Source: an uncultured Christensenellaceae bacterium (lineage in GTDB: Bacteria; Bacillota; Clostridia; Christensenellales; UBA3700). Taken from it: 64,000 nucleotides of DNA. Shown one piece after another: positions 8,819 through 17,475 of the stretch. Below the pieces are notes generated by a model. The model had not been told where the DNA came from. It did not search any database and saw only the letters and a list, made by a program, of their open reading frames with translations. Position numbers and translations under genes: made by a program. Positions within the stretch are counted from its first letter, which is position 1. The number at the start of each line of letters is the position of its first letter. Location of the stretch: the NCBI GenBank assembly GCA_910588545.1, contig CAJUOU010000001.1, positions 124,001 to 188,000 on the forward strand. Direction: 5' to 3'.

Positions 8819-9085
8819 TTAATTTTCTTCTGCCTGTTTTCTAAAGTACTCTTTAAGTATTAATTCGGATAACATATTACGAGTTTCACTATTGATTGGG
8901 TGGGCTATATCCTTATAATCTCCCTCTTGAGTTCTGCGACTTGGCATTGAGACAAAATATTCGTTATTGTTTTCAATAATCTTAATATCATGCACTGCGA
9001 AAGCATTGTCAATGATAATGGAAGCAACAGCTTTCAATCTACCATCTTTTTTTACTAATCTTATTCTGATGTCGCTAATTTGCAT
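8819..9085 (-). CDS. spoVG: SpoVG-family RNA/DNA-binding regulator
   Basis: 88 residues, the usual SpoVG length. The start QISDIRIRLVKKDGRLKAVASIIIDNAFAVHDIKII and the middle VSMPSRRTQEGDYKDIAHPINSETR are hallmark SpoVG sequence. SpoVG proteins are conserved post-transcriptional or nucleic-acid-binding regulators in Firmicutes, with roles in sporulation, virulence and septation; they also occur in non-spore-formers, so this gene alone does not prove sporulation. A GGGGG-type ribosome site precedes the ATG. It is monocistronic, with its own promoter and terminator. Confidence 0.95.
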   Translation of the reverse strand: MQISDIRIRLVKKDGRLKAVASIIIDNAFAVHDIKIIENNNEYFVSMPSRRTQEGDYKDIAHPINSETRNMLSELILKEYFRKQAEEN

Positions 9086-9119
9086 TAACTTAACCCCCTT
9101 TTTACATTTCTATACATAC

Positions 9120-9148
9120 ATTATACACTAATAAAATGTAATTTTCAA
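9120..9148 (-). promoter_or_regulatory. spoVG promoter
   Basis: Minus-strand TTGAAA (9143-9148) and TATAAT (9120-9125) with a 17-bp spacer, about 35 bp before the start codon. This is a vegetative-type promoter. Confidence 0.8.
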
Positions 9149-9272
9149 TAGTTTATAAAAAAAATTTATATTTTTATGACAATAAACTACTTTTTTAATG
9201 TATTATTTACATTTTATATTAAAATTAAACAAATTTTGTCGATTTTATATAGTTTTTTGCATATATTGTTTT

Positions 9273-10619
9273 ATGAACAATTTTTTTTATAGCCTAAAAT
9301 GGGTACATTTTGTTGGTGTTGGCGGTGTAAGTATGAGTAAACTTTGTGCTTATACTTTAAAATTAGGTATTAAATGCACAGGCTCTGATAGCAAAAATTC
9401 TAATATAATAGATAAACTAAAAGCTGCTGGCGCGGATATAACTATTGGCGAAAACATGGCTAATAGCCGCAATGCAGATTTAGTTGTTTATTCAAGTGCT
9501 ATCAAAAATAATCATCCCGAATTACTTTGTGCAAAAAAAAGTATGGAGAGGAAAGACTATCTTGCAATGGTAGCAAAAAACTTTGACAAAATTATTGCGG
9601 TAAGCGGTGCGCATGGTAAGACCACAACTACTGCAATGATTGCGTGGATATTTAAAGTTGCGGACAAAAGTTTTACCGCACATATCGGTGGCGAGTTTGC
9701 AACAACTACCGATATTGGTTTTGGTACGGGTAGTGAGTATTTTATTACCGAGGCATGCGAGTATTCCAAAAGCTTTTTAAAGTTGCATCCGGATATCGGG
9801 GTAGTGCTTAATGTGGATTATGACCATCCAGATTGTTATAAATCGTTAAAGGACACTTATTTGGCTTTTGCAATGTTTATGTCGCAGTCCAAAGCGGTTA
9901 TTTACAATGACGAATTTGACTTGCTTTCAAACGATAAGGTGGATAAGACAAAAACACAATTAATTTCCTACGGAAGTAACAATGCTGATTTTAAAGCAAG
10001 TAATGTCAAAGTGCGTAGCAACTATATTACATTTGATGCACTTAAAAATAATAATTTGTACGGTACATACACCTTATATACTTTAAATCAAGTTAATATA
10101 CAGTGTGCACTTGCTGCAATAAGTGTTTGCGACTTAATTGGTATTGATAATGATAAAATCAAAATGGGGCTTGCTACATTCCCGGGGCTTAAAAACAGAT
10201 TTCAGTGTCTTGGTATTATGACGGGTGGTGCAAAAATGATTGTCGACTATGCACATCATCCCAAACAAATAACTTTTGCAATTAATTCCGCATACTACAA
10301 TCTGCCTGACGATGGCGATTTGATTGTGCTTTTCGAACCGCATACATATTCGCGTACAAAAGCATTATTTAATGATTTTTGTAGGGTTTTGCAAGGGGAT
10401 TGGACTACTTTAATTATGCCGACTTATAGTGCAAGAGAAAAAGTAGAAGATGGTTATGACTCAATGAGATTATATATGGCAATTAGCAAAACAAGCGACC
10501 ACGTAGTATATGTTGACGGCTACGAAAAAGCAAAAGAATGGTTGCTTAAAAATGCAAAAGTTACCGATACAATTTTATGTTTGGGTGCAGGCTTGGACAA
10601 CGAAAAGCTTGTTTATTAG
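9273..10619 (+). CDS. murC: UDP-N-acetylmuramate--L-alanine ligase
   Basis: About 448 residues. MurC adds the first L-alanine to UDP-MurNAc in peptidoglycan synthesis. The N-terminal VHFVGVGGVSMS dinucleotide-fold loop binds the UDP substrate, VSGAHGKTTTTAMIAW is the Mur ligase ATP loop, and DYAHHPKQI marks the C-terminal domain. I prefer ATG 9273 over 9198, because the 25-residue upstream extension is hydrophobic and unlike the family. No clear Shine-Dalgarno site precedes either start, which is unusual among its neighbours. It stands alone, not in a dcw cluster. Confidence 0.9.
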   Translation: MNNFFYSLKWVHFVGVGGVSMSKLCAYTLKLGIKCTGSDSKNSNIIDKLKAAGADITIGENMANSRNADLVVYSSAIKNNHPELLCAKKSMERKDYLAMVAKNFDKIIAVSGAHGKTTTTAMIAWIFKVADKSFTAHIGGEFATTTDIGFGTGSEYFITEACEYSKSFLKLHPDIGVVLNVDYDHPDCYKSLKDTYLAFAMFMSQSKAVIYNDEFDLLSNDKVDKTKTQLISYGSNNADFKASNVKVRSNYITFDALKNNNLYGTYTLYTLNQVNIQCALAAISVCDLIGIDNDKIKMGLATFPGLKNRFQCLGIMTGGAKMIVDYAHHPKQITFAINSAYYNLPDDGDLIVLFEPHTYSRTKALFNDFCRVLQGDWTTLIMPTYSAREKVEDGYDSMRLYMAISKTSDHVVYVDGYEKAKEWLLKNAKVTDTILCLGAGLDNEKLVY

Positions 10620-10670
10620 ATATAATTTAAGCCTATTATATTCTAATTTTTATTATATTAAAAATTAAAA

Positions 10671-10770
10671 ATACTCCCAAAACTTTTATGCTTTGGGAGT
10701 GTTATTTTTTGTGTAAAATTTAAAGTAGGCAAAAAGTGGCGTTCAATGCAATAATCCTATCAAAAATCGG
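10671..10770 (-). repeat. Conserved block A2: terminator hairpin plus conserved leader, left of cassette 2
   Basis: Second copy of the block seen at 2545. The hairpin stem ACTCCCAAA (673-681) pairs with TTTGGGAGT (692-700): its bases differ from copy 1 but pairing is kept, a compensatory change that supports a functional hairpin. The rest, from GTGTAAAATTT to TATCAAAAATCG, is nearly identical. It also serves as a hairpin downstream of murC. Confidence 0.75.
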
Positions 10771-10810
10771 GGGTAAATTACATATAAACACTAAATCAAA
10801 AGTAAAAAAA

Positions 10811-10990
10811 TGTACATAGAATAAATATAATCTATGTACTTTTTCAATTATATTATAAATAAAAATATAAAATAATGTCAATATTAAACTAAACATTTTG
10901 TAAAATCTTTATGTAAATTATACCAAAAGTTTATTTAAATTTTTTAAAATTGACCAAATTAGTACATAGATTATATTTATTCTATGTACA
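10811..10990. repeat. Invertible promoter cassette 2
   Basis: Perfect 29-bp inverted repeat (10811-10839 with 10962-10990), extended by one inner pair. Each arm again has 8-bp half-sites GTACATAG and CTATGTAC, but the centre is 12 bp, not 11, and differs in sequence from cassettes 1 and 3. The interior is 120 bp and closely resembles the other two cassettes. Confidence 0.75.
10852..10881 (-). promoter_or_regulatory. Promoter inside cassette 2, pointing away from the surface gene
   Basis: Minus-strand TTGACA (10876-10881), 18-bp spacer, TATAAT (10852-10857). As drawn it fires left into block A2. After inversion the -10 would lie near 10944-10949, driving the gene at 11036. Confidence 0.75.
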
Positions 10991-11035
10991 ATTATTCTAT
11001 TTTAACAAAAGTAAATTTTTTGGGAGAAAATATAT

Positions 11036-14000
11036 ATGTTTAAAACAAAAGTTAAATTAAAATATTTGGTAGTTATAATAACTGCATTTATTGTACTAAT
11101 GACAAGTGCTATTGTAAGTATTTTTGTTTCTCCTAATGAAGTGTTGGCATTAACTAGTACTAGTTCAGCCATTCAAGTAGGTAATGGCACTGAACTATAC
11201 GATAGTTCTAATCAATCTTTTAATCAAGAAAGTTTTGAAGATTTAATGTATAGGCTATTTAATGGTCAAGAACCTTTGTCTTATGTTAAATCTATGAAGG
11301 ATTCAGGTACAGACAGCTATGTCGTGCCTGCTTCAACAATAAATGGTGGTAATGATAATGGCTATATAGTAAAACTTGGTGGACTAGATTGGATGATTAC
11401 TTCTTTGACAGTAACTGATAGCACAACTTACAAAAAAGAGGATATTGTTGTAACACTTTATCTTGCAGATAGCATTGGTACTACTAGATATTGGTCTAGT
11501 GCTAGTGATGATAAGGGTACTAATATGTATAGCCGAAGTATCTTAAGGCATACCCTTTTGAATGATACTAGATTAAAGCAATTTGTAAGTGGTAGTTTTG
11601 CAGAACAATTTTTGGTTCAACCAACACATATAAAATATCAGCATATTGAAACAGTTCATGGACGTACATCAGTTGCAGATAGTAATTTTAATTTTTCCAA
11701 TGATGCACTTGACGATTTAGACACAAATTGGTCAAGTCTTATGTCAGCTGTTCATTATAGACAATCTGACAAATTTACAGACCCAAGTGGTAATTTAGTA
11801 TCATATAGTGCTTGGGGTAATGATTATATTTGGATTCCAAGTATTGCTGAATCTGGTTCAAGCAGTTTCGTTACTAATACAAGCATTTGGAAATTATCAA
11901 ACAATCAGCTTATGCATAATTGTAATGATGGTGTTTGGTACAGAACAGGTGGCGTAAATACATTTAATTGGTTGGTATATTTACAAAGTAGTTCTTCCCA
12001 AAGTACTAAAATTGCAAATGATGTTAGTGGTATTCGACCAGCAATTCACTTGAATTTGAGTGAAATAATAAGAGAAACAAGTGGTCTTGATAATCCTCAA
12101 GACATGACTACTACATATAATGAAGAAGAGCAAACAATAAAAAGCATTGCAACTGAAACTAAGGCTAGTTGGTATAATAAAGACATTTATGAACATGTAG
12201 ATAATTATATAAACATAGCTTATCCCGAAAATGCAAAGTGGATTATGAATGCAAAAGAATATTGGGTAGAAATTTCAATAAATGAGAGTTGGATAAAAAA
12301 TATTTATGCTGAAGTTGACAAAGAAGCTGCTGAAAAAGGTTGGACTGCAGAAAAAATAAAAACAGTCAAATTGGTTCGAACGCCACATTTTTTGGATACT
12401 CCAAATACTCAAGATTCTGCTCATCTAGAAACTGAAACAGTCCGATGGATTAAAGTAACAATCAATAAGGCAGAAATAGATTTTAAAAATGTTGTATGGA
12501 GTGCAAACAGTTTAGAATATAATGCCTTAAATCAAACAGTAAATATTTTATCTGGATTGCCATCTTTTTTGACTGTAACATATAGTGGTAATATTAACAA
12601 AAATGTAAATACGGATGGAACATTTTATACGGCAAAAGTAATAGGGATAACAAGCACAGATAGTAACTACAATATTCCTACAACAACAGCAGAGTTAGAT
12701 AAAATACCACAACTACAGCATAAATGGACAATAACTAAAAAGAAGTTAAATGCTAGTTGGACTACAGAAGAAAAGACAAGTGGTGGAATAACTTTGAAAT
12801 TGCCAGCCTTAAGTTTAGCAGAAAGTTTAACCAATGTAGTAGAGTATAAGTACTACAAGGACTCAAATTGTACACAGCCAATAACATTGGATGAGATATT
12901 TGCAGAGTATGATTTAACACAAGTAAAATCTTATTGGGTACAAGCGACTCTAAAAGTAAGTGGAGACTATAATAGTAGTAATTGCATATTTTTACTTAAT
13001 GGCACAGAAGTATCTGAAGCAACATCAATATTGCAGACAGGAGCTTCAAGCAATGGAGTTATAGTAAGCATAACAAACAGCAAAGTAACATACAATGGCG
13101 AAGCACAAAATGCAAGCTTTAGTGTAAGTGGCGGTGGATTGAATGCCGACGCGTTGGTATTAAAGTATAAGACAGAAAGTGGTGTTGAAATACCTTATGT
13201 GCCAACAAATGTAGGTAAATATAAAGTAATTGTAAGCATAAAAGAAGGCTTAGGAGACTTTGTAATAACAGGAAGTAGTGAGTTTGACTTTGAAATAGAA
13301 ACTTTAAAAATAGCAAAGCCACAAGCAAGTCAAAATAAAACATTCCTAGCAGATGGATATAATTTTGCTACAATAACAAATCTGCCAAAAGATTGGGCCA
13401 AGTATTTTGAAATAAATGTTTATGATATAGATAACAATGTAATACCACAAGTAAACGGAAGTTGGACATTTTTTGGAGTAAATCAATATCGCATACAAAT
13501 GCAATTTAAAAATGGAATGAATAGCAATAACGGAAGCGATATAGACAATGTTGTATGGTTAGATGGTGCAAAGGGAAACTATCAAGTAACGCTAGAAATA
13601 GAACAATTAGTATTGGTAGTGACCGGTTGGCAAGAAGGCATAGAAAATGGAAGAGCGACATTAATATCTAACAATACAGCAGAGATAGAAAAGTACTTTG
13701 ACTATGTAATATATGAGTGCAGTGGTGGAGTAGCAATAGGGGAAGAGTTAACCGGAAATAGCACACTAAAGTATGAAACAGATTACCAAATATCATTAAT
13801 AGTAAAAAATGAGTATAAAGGTAATGTGGTAGTAGAGTATAATGGAGAGCAAGTAGACGAAACAACCCCTTATGCATTTAAAACAAAAGCAAATCCATTT
13901 ACAGATGGGGATGGAAGTGATACAAACGGCAAACCAAATGGTGGAAGTGGTAATGGTGGATTGGATAATTTTGTTGAAGATATAAAAAATATGCCATCAT

Positions 14001-14500
14001 ATTTAAAATGGGTAATACTAGGAATATTAATACTATTACTATTATTGATAATATTAATGATAATAATATTGATATTAAAACGCAACAAAAAAGAAGAAGT
14101 TCCACAACAAGCGATACCTTATGCACAATATACAGGGCAAAATGAGCAAGCGGTTGGTGATAACGGACAAACAAACAACGATATAGCTAGCAACACTAAA
14201 CAAAATGAAAGTTTTAGAAACGTAAGAGGAACTATTGTAAACAACTACAAGGTTGGGTACAAGGATTGGACATTTGTAATGAAAGAAACCGATATCCTAA
14301 ACTTAGAGGTATTGGAGTCCCCACAAGACGAAATAATGTTTTATGCTTTTAAGAAAAATGATTTGAGAAAAGTTAAAAAGTTACAAAGTCAAATTGACCA
14401 AGCTGAAAGCAATGTAAATGTTAATAACACAAATGCCCTTTCACAAAATGTTGCAAATGACAAAAACACTAACAAAAACCATAAAAATAAGAAGAATTAA
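11036..14500 (+). CDS. Large exported surface protein, paralog of the protein at 2910
   Basis: 1154 residues with the same plan as the protein at 2910: N-terminal membrane/signal helix (residues 10-40), then a conserved LYDSSNQSFNQESFEDL segment. A DUF6273-like domain (about 108-340, with NDYIWIPSIAESG and VSGIRPAIHLN) is followed by MBG-like repeats (about 470-950). One strongly hydrophobic helix (about 989-1015) leads to a cytoplasmic tail holding KDWTFVMKETDILNLEVL near 1074. GGGAGA precedes ATG 11036. The ligand-facing N-terminal half is more diverged than the tail. Many codons in this copy are more A/T-rich than in the first. Located downstream of cassette 2. Adhesion or sensing is inferred. 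Confidence 0.8.
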   Translation: MFKTKVKLKYLVVIITAFIVLMTSAIVSIFVSPNEVLALTSTSSAIQVGNGTELYDSSNQSFNQESFEDLMYRLFNGQEPLSYVKSMKDSGTDSYVVPASTINGGNDNGYIVKLGGLDWMITSLTVTDSTTYKKEDIVVTLYLADSIGTTRYWSSASDDKGTNMYSRSILRHTLLNDTRLKQFVSGSFAEQFLVQPTHIKYQHIETVHGRTSVADSNFNFSNDALDDLDTNWSSLMSAVHYRQSDKFTDPSGNLVSYSAWGNDYIWIPSIAESGSSSFVTNTSIWKLSNNQLMHNCNDGVWYRTGGVNTFNWLVYLQSSSSQSTKIANDVSGIRPAIHLNLSEIIRETSGLDNPQDMTTTYNEEEQTIKSIATETKASWYNKDIYEHVDNYINIAYPENAKWIMNAKEYWVEISINESWIKNIYAEVDKEAAEKGWTAEKIKTVKLVRTPHFLDTPNTQDSAHLETETVRWIKVTINKAEIDFKNVVWSANSLEYNALNQTVNILSGLPSFLTVTYSGNINKNVNTDGTFYTAKVIGITSTDSNYNIPTTTAELDKIPQLQHKWTITKKKLNASWTTEEKTSGGITLKLPALSLAESLTNVVEYKYYKDSNCTQPITLDEIFAEYDLTQVKSYWVQATLKVSGDYNSSNCIFLLNGTEVSEATSILQTGASSNGVIVSITNSKVTYNGEAQNASFSVSGGGLNADALVLKYKTESGVEIPYVPTNVGKYKVIVSIKEGLGDFVITGSSEFDFEIETLKIAKPQASQNKTFLADGYNFATITNLPKDWAKYFEINVYDIDNNVIPQVNGSWTFFGVNQYRIQMQFKNGMNSNNGSDIDNVVWLDGAKGNYQVTLEIEQLVLVVTGWQEGIENGRATLISNNTAEIEKYFDYVIYECSGGVAIGEELTGNSTLKYETDYQISLIVKNEYKGNVVVEYNGEQVDETTPYAFKTKANPFTDGDGSDTNGKPNGGSGNGGLDNFVEDIKNMPSYLKWVILGILILLLLLIILMIIILILKRNKKEEVPQQAIPYAQYTGQNEQAVGDNGQTNNDIASNTKQNESFRNVRGTIVNNYKVGYKDWTFVMKETDILNLEVLESPQDEIMFYAFKKNDLRKVKKLQSQIDQAESNVNVNNTNALSQNVANDKNTNKNHKNKKN

Positions 14501-14505
14501 CTAAA

Positions 14506-14535
14506 CAAAAAGCCATTCAATAGAATGGCTTTTTT
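14506..14535 (+). terminator. Terminator after surface protein 2
   Basis: Stem AAAAAGCCATTC/GAATGGCTTTTT with an AATA loop, followed by TTTTTT, 5 bp after the stop. Confidence 0.9.
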
Positions 14536-14700
14536 GCTTGCTATAAATTATATATTTAATTAAAAATTTCACTTGTTTATCAAATAGAATATATAAATAG
14601 AAATTGAAAAGGATAGTAGTAAAATAAATTAATACTGACATTTTTTAGCCGTAAAATTTCTTAAAATTATACAATTTTAAATACGCCATACAAATAAAAT

Positions 14701-14797
14701 ACACCCCGAAACATTGTGTTTTGGGGTGTTACTTTTTGTGTAAAGTTTAAAGTTGGCAAAAAGTATCGTTCACTGCAATAATCCTATCAAAAATCGG
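14701..14797 (-). repeat. Conserved block A3: terminator hairpin plus conserved leader, left of cassette 3
   Basis: Third copy of the block. Hairpin ACACCCCGAAAC/GTTTTGGGGTGT (14701-14712 with 14718-14729), then the conserved run ending TATCAAAAATCGGG. Between 14536 and 14700 the sequence is AT-rich with nothing else recognised. Confidence 0.75.
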
Positions 14798-14838
14798 GAC
14801 TATCGGGGTTAAATATTTGCCTTTAATGTAAAGTTTGG

Positions 14839-15015
14839 GTACATGGAATAAGTATATCTATGTACATATTATATGTATATTTTAAACTAAAAAGTAAGAT
14901 AATGTCAACGTTATGATAAAGGTTTTGTAAACTCTTTACTTTAAGCATACAAAAATTATATATTCAAACTCAAAAAAACCGCGAAATTGTACATAGATAT
15001 ACTTATTCTATGTAA
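14839..15015. repeat. Invertible promoter cassette 3
   Basis: Inverted repeat of 27 bp (14839-14865 with 14989-15015), 25 of 27 matching plus one inner pair. The left arm is identical to cassette 1's left arm. The two mismatches are both in the right arm, nearest the gene. The interior is 121 bp and homologous to the other cassettes. Confidence 0.7.
14879..14908 (-). promoter_or_regulatory. Promoter inside cassette 3, pointing away from the gene
   Basis: Minus-strand TTGACA (14903-14908), 18-bp spacer, TAAAAT (14879-14884). The -10 is weaker than in cassettes 1 and 2. As drawn it points left into block A3. Confidence 0.65.
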
Positions 15016-15036
15016 GACAAAAACGGAGGTTTTATT

Positions 15037-17259
15037 ATGGCAAAGATTATTAAAAGAGTTGGAATAATATTTTTTGTGCTAGTAATTTCTTGTCTTGTAA
15101 TTATGGGGTGTGTATTTGCAAATATCGCTACTTCAAATGAAGAGATTATTTTGCAAGAGCAATCAAAAAATTTAGAAACTGTAGCAAATTCAATCCCTAA
15201 CATTTCGTCAGCAGATACTGTAACTATAACAGGCGATGACACAAAAATGCGCAGTGATTTTTTAGCTGCTGCAAGGCGTTCTGCAAATGAAAGCAAGTTT
15301 ATAAAAATAGTTTTGGGTAACGATTGGCAAATGTCCAACAATATTGAAATTAAATTTGACGAACAAATAATTTTAGAGCTGAACGGCAAAAAGATTAGTA
15401 GAAAGTTGACCGACCATATCAGCGGCGGCTCGGTATTTTATGTTAGAGGAGCTTTGTATTTGACGGATAATGTGTATATAGCTAACAAAGAGTCAATAAA
15501 AAATCAAATCGTAGATATTTACAAAAATAAAGGAGAAAAAACGCATAGTCAGCTTGTTAGTGAGTTTAATAGCATTACTTGCGGTAAAATTACAGGAGGT
15601 AATACAAATGGTGGCGGTGGTGCGATAAATATAGGCGAAACATTTGTAAATGACCAAGTAGTACGCGGTGGATTTTTTAATATGTACGGAGGATTAATTT
15701 ACGATAACTACGCTAACACAGGTGGTGGAATATATGCTTATCCCGAGACAATAATGAATATTTACGATGGTGTTATTGCACAAAATATTGCTGCAACCAA
15801 CGGTGGAGGTATGATTACTAGTGGAAAAACGAACATTACAGGTGGCTTAATTGCAGGTAATCAAGCTTCTACCGGCGGAGGATGTTATTTTGCAGTAAAA
15901 AGCGTGATAAACATGAACGATTGTCAAATTAGGTCAAACAGCTCAACAAGTGGCGGTGGAGGGATATACTCGATTAATAGTAATTGTGTTTTGGATAATT
16001 TGGAGATAATAGATAATCATTCTATAAACAGTTCAGGTAGTGGATTATATTTTAACGATGCGAAAGCAAGCTTAAGTAATTCCTTAGTTGATAGTAACAG
16101 TGGATATTATGGAACAGGATTGTACAGTATTAATTATAGTTTAGTGAATATCAATAATTGTACTTTTACAAATAATGTAGCGAATTTGCATGGTGGAGGT
16201 GTTTATATCACAGTTGGTTCCATTGCAAAAATTAATGACTGCATAATCGAAAATAATCAGGCATTGGGGACAAACGAGAATAACTGCCAAGAGGGCGGCG
16301 GTTTGCAAGCGGGAAGCGATGCAATAGTTTATGTAAAAAATATTACTGTGAAAAATAATTATGCAATTATAGGTGCAGGAATCAGTTTGCGTGAGCCTAC
16401 AACAAGAATTTATTTGAGCGGAACTATCAACATTACCGATAATTATACCGATAGCGGTAAAAGCGATTTGCATTTAAAAAGCAATAAGCAGATAGATATT
16501 GACGGAGAGTTATCTTTGGGCGAAAGTGGTATTGGGATGTGCGTAGAGTTTGATGAAGGATATGATAAATTTGCTACTTTTACTCACGGATATTCAAATT
16601 ACGGCAATTCTAATTTAGACCCGTCTACATTATTTTATTTGGAGAACAGCAGTGCAAAAGCAGTACTTAAAAACGGAGAAGTGGTTTTTGATTATTATGT
16701 AAGCAGTGAATACGACTTTATGTATTTGGAAAATAATAAACGCAAAAATTACAGCGAAAACGAAAAAATTCACGGCTACAACGATAGTGATATTCAAAGC
16801 TATATATTGGGAAAAATCTTGCCAAATACTTCGGTAAAATATTTTGTGGAAAGACTTGCACCGCTAGGTATAGATAAAAATAATATGAAGCTATATGATG
16901 GTAAAAACAAATTAATATACGAAAACGGTGCATTATCAGGCGGAATAAGTGAAAGCATATTGGATAACGGCAATGAGTTAGCAGTAGGAACAGGTTGGTA
17001 TATCGAGTACAGTAAAGGTGGCACTACCGAACGAATAATCTTATCCGTATTGGGCGACGTAAACGGAGATGGCAGAATAAGTGCAAGCGATGTCTCATAC
17101 TTAAGGCAAATAGCAAACGACAGTACCTTATACGAAAGTTTAAGCTTAGAAAAGAAGCTGGCAAGTATGGTAATAAATAAAGGCAGCGTGACAAGCGCAG
17201 ATGCGGAAATTGTAAGAAACATAATAGATAAAATGCTTACGATAAACATATTCTTTTAA
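15037..17259 (+). CDS. Exported beta-helix protein with C-terminal dockerin-like domain
   Basis: 740 residues. A hydrophobic N-terminal signal helix (residues 8-30) ends near a Cys-Val-Phe-Ala site. Residues about 180-500 hold repeated GGG, NNxA and GGIY motifs typical of parallel right-handed beta-helices (polymorphic outer-surface or pectate-lyase-like folds). Residues about 670-740 form a dockerin-like module: one full calcium loop DVNGDGRISASD near 673-684, while the second loop is degenerate (INKGSVTSADAEIV). No transmembrane anchor follows, so the protein may be secreted and held by a cohesin partner, which is not in the window. CGGAGG precedes ATG 15037. Located downstream of cassette 3. 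Carbohydrate or host binding is inferred. Confidence 0.8.
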   Translation: MAKIIKRVGIIFFVLVISCLVIMGCVFANIATSNEEIILQEQSKNLETVANSIPNISSADTVTITGDDTKMRSDFLAAARRSANESKFIKIVLGNDWQMSNNIEIKFDEQIILELNGKKISRKLTDHISGGSVFYVRGALYLTDNVYIANKESIKNQIVDIYKNKGEKTHSQLVSEFNSITCGKITGGNTNGGGGAINIGETFVNDQVVRGGFFNMYGGLIYDNYANTGGGIYAYPETIMNIYDGVIAQNIAATNGGGMITSGKTNITGGLIAGNQASTGGGCYFAVKSVINMNDCQIRSNSSTSGGGGIYSINSNCVLDNLEIIDNHSINSSGSGLYFNDAKASLSNSLVDSNSGYYGTGLYSINYSLVNINNCTFTNNVANLHGGGVYITVGSIAKINDCIIENNQALGTNENNCQEGGGLQAGSDAIVYVKNITVKNNYAIIGAGISLREPTTRIYLSGTINITDNYTDSGKSDLHLKSNKQIDIDGELSLGESGIGMCVEFDEGYDKFATFTHGYSNYGNSNLDPSTLFYLENSSAKAVLKNGEVVFDYYVSSEYDFMYLENNKRKNYSENEKIHGYNDSDIQSYILGKILPNTSVKYFVERLAPLGIDKNNMKLYDGKNKLIYENGALSGGISESILDNGNELAVGTGWYIEYSKGGTTERIILSVLGDVNGDGRISASDVSYLRQIANDSTLYESLSLEKKLASMVINKGSVTSADAEIVRNIIDKMLTINIFF

Positions 17260-17263
17260 TGGT

Positions 17264-17294
17264 AAAACAAGGTCGGGATATCGACCTTGTTTTT
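17264..17294 (+). terminator. Terminator after the dockerin-like protein
   Basis: Stem AAAACAAGGTCG/CGACCTTGTTTT with a short loop, then T residues, starting 5 bp after the stop. Confidence 0.9.
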
Positions 17295-17417
17295 ATAGTA
17301 TAATCTACTATCAAAAAACAGCTCACTTAATCACAATGATATATTTTTAAATATAATTAATAAATTAATATCGATTTTTGAAGAGTTTATTTGAATTTTT
17401 TCAAAAATAATACAAGG

Positions 17418-17446
17418 TTGACTATTTATAAAAAATGTTATATAAT
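17418..17446 (+). promoter_or_regulatory. Promoter of the metallophosphoesterase gene
   Basis: TTGACT (17418-17423), 17-bp spacer, TATAAT (17441-17446), 30 bp before the start codon. Confidence 0.8.
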
Positions 17447-17475
17447 AGTGATAATAATTTATCTTTGGAGGAATT

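Noticed and set aside
8819..9085. SpoVG as proof of sporulation
   Set aside because: SpoVG also occurs in non-sporulating Firmicutes; no spo operon is visible in the window.
9198..9272. Longer start for murC
   Set aside because: The added 25 residues are hydrophobic and unlike MurC N-termini.
2545..14797. Repeated blocks as insertion sequences or CRISPR
   Set aside because: No transposase, no terminal target duplications seen, only three copies, and spacing is not array-like.
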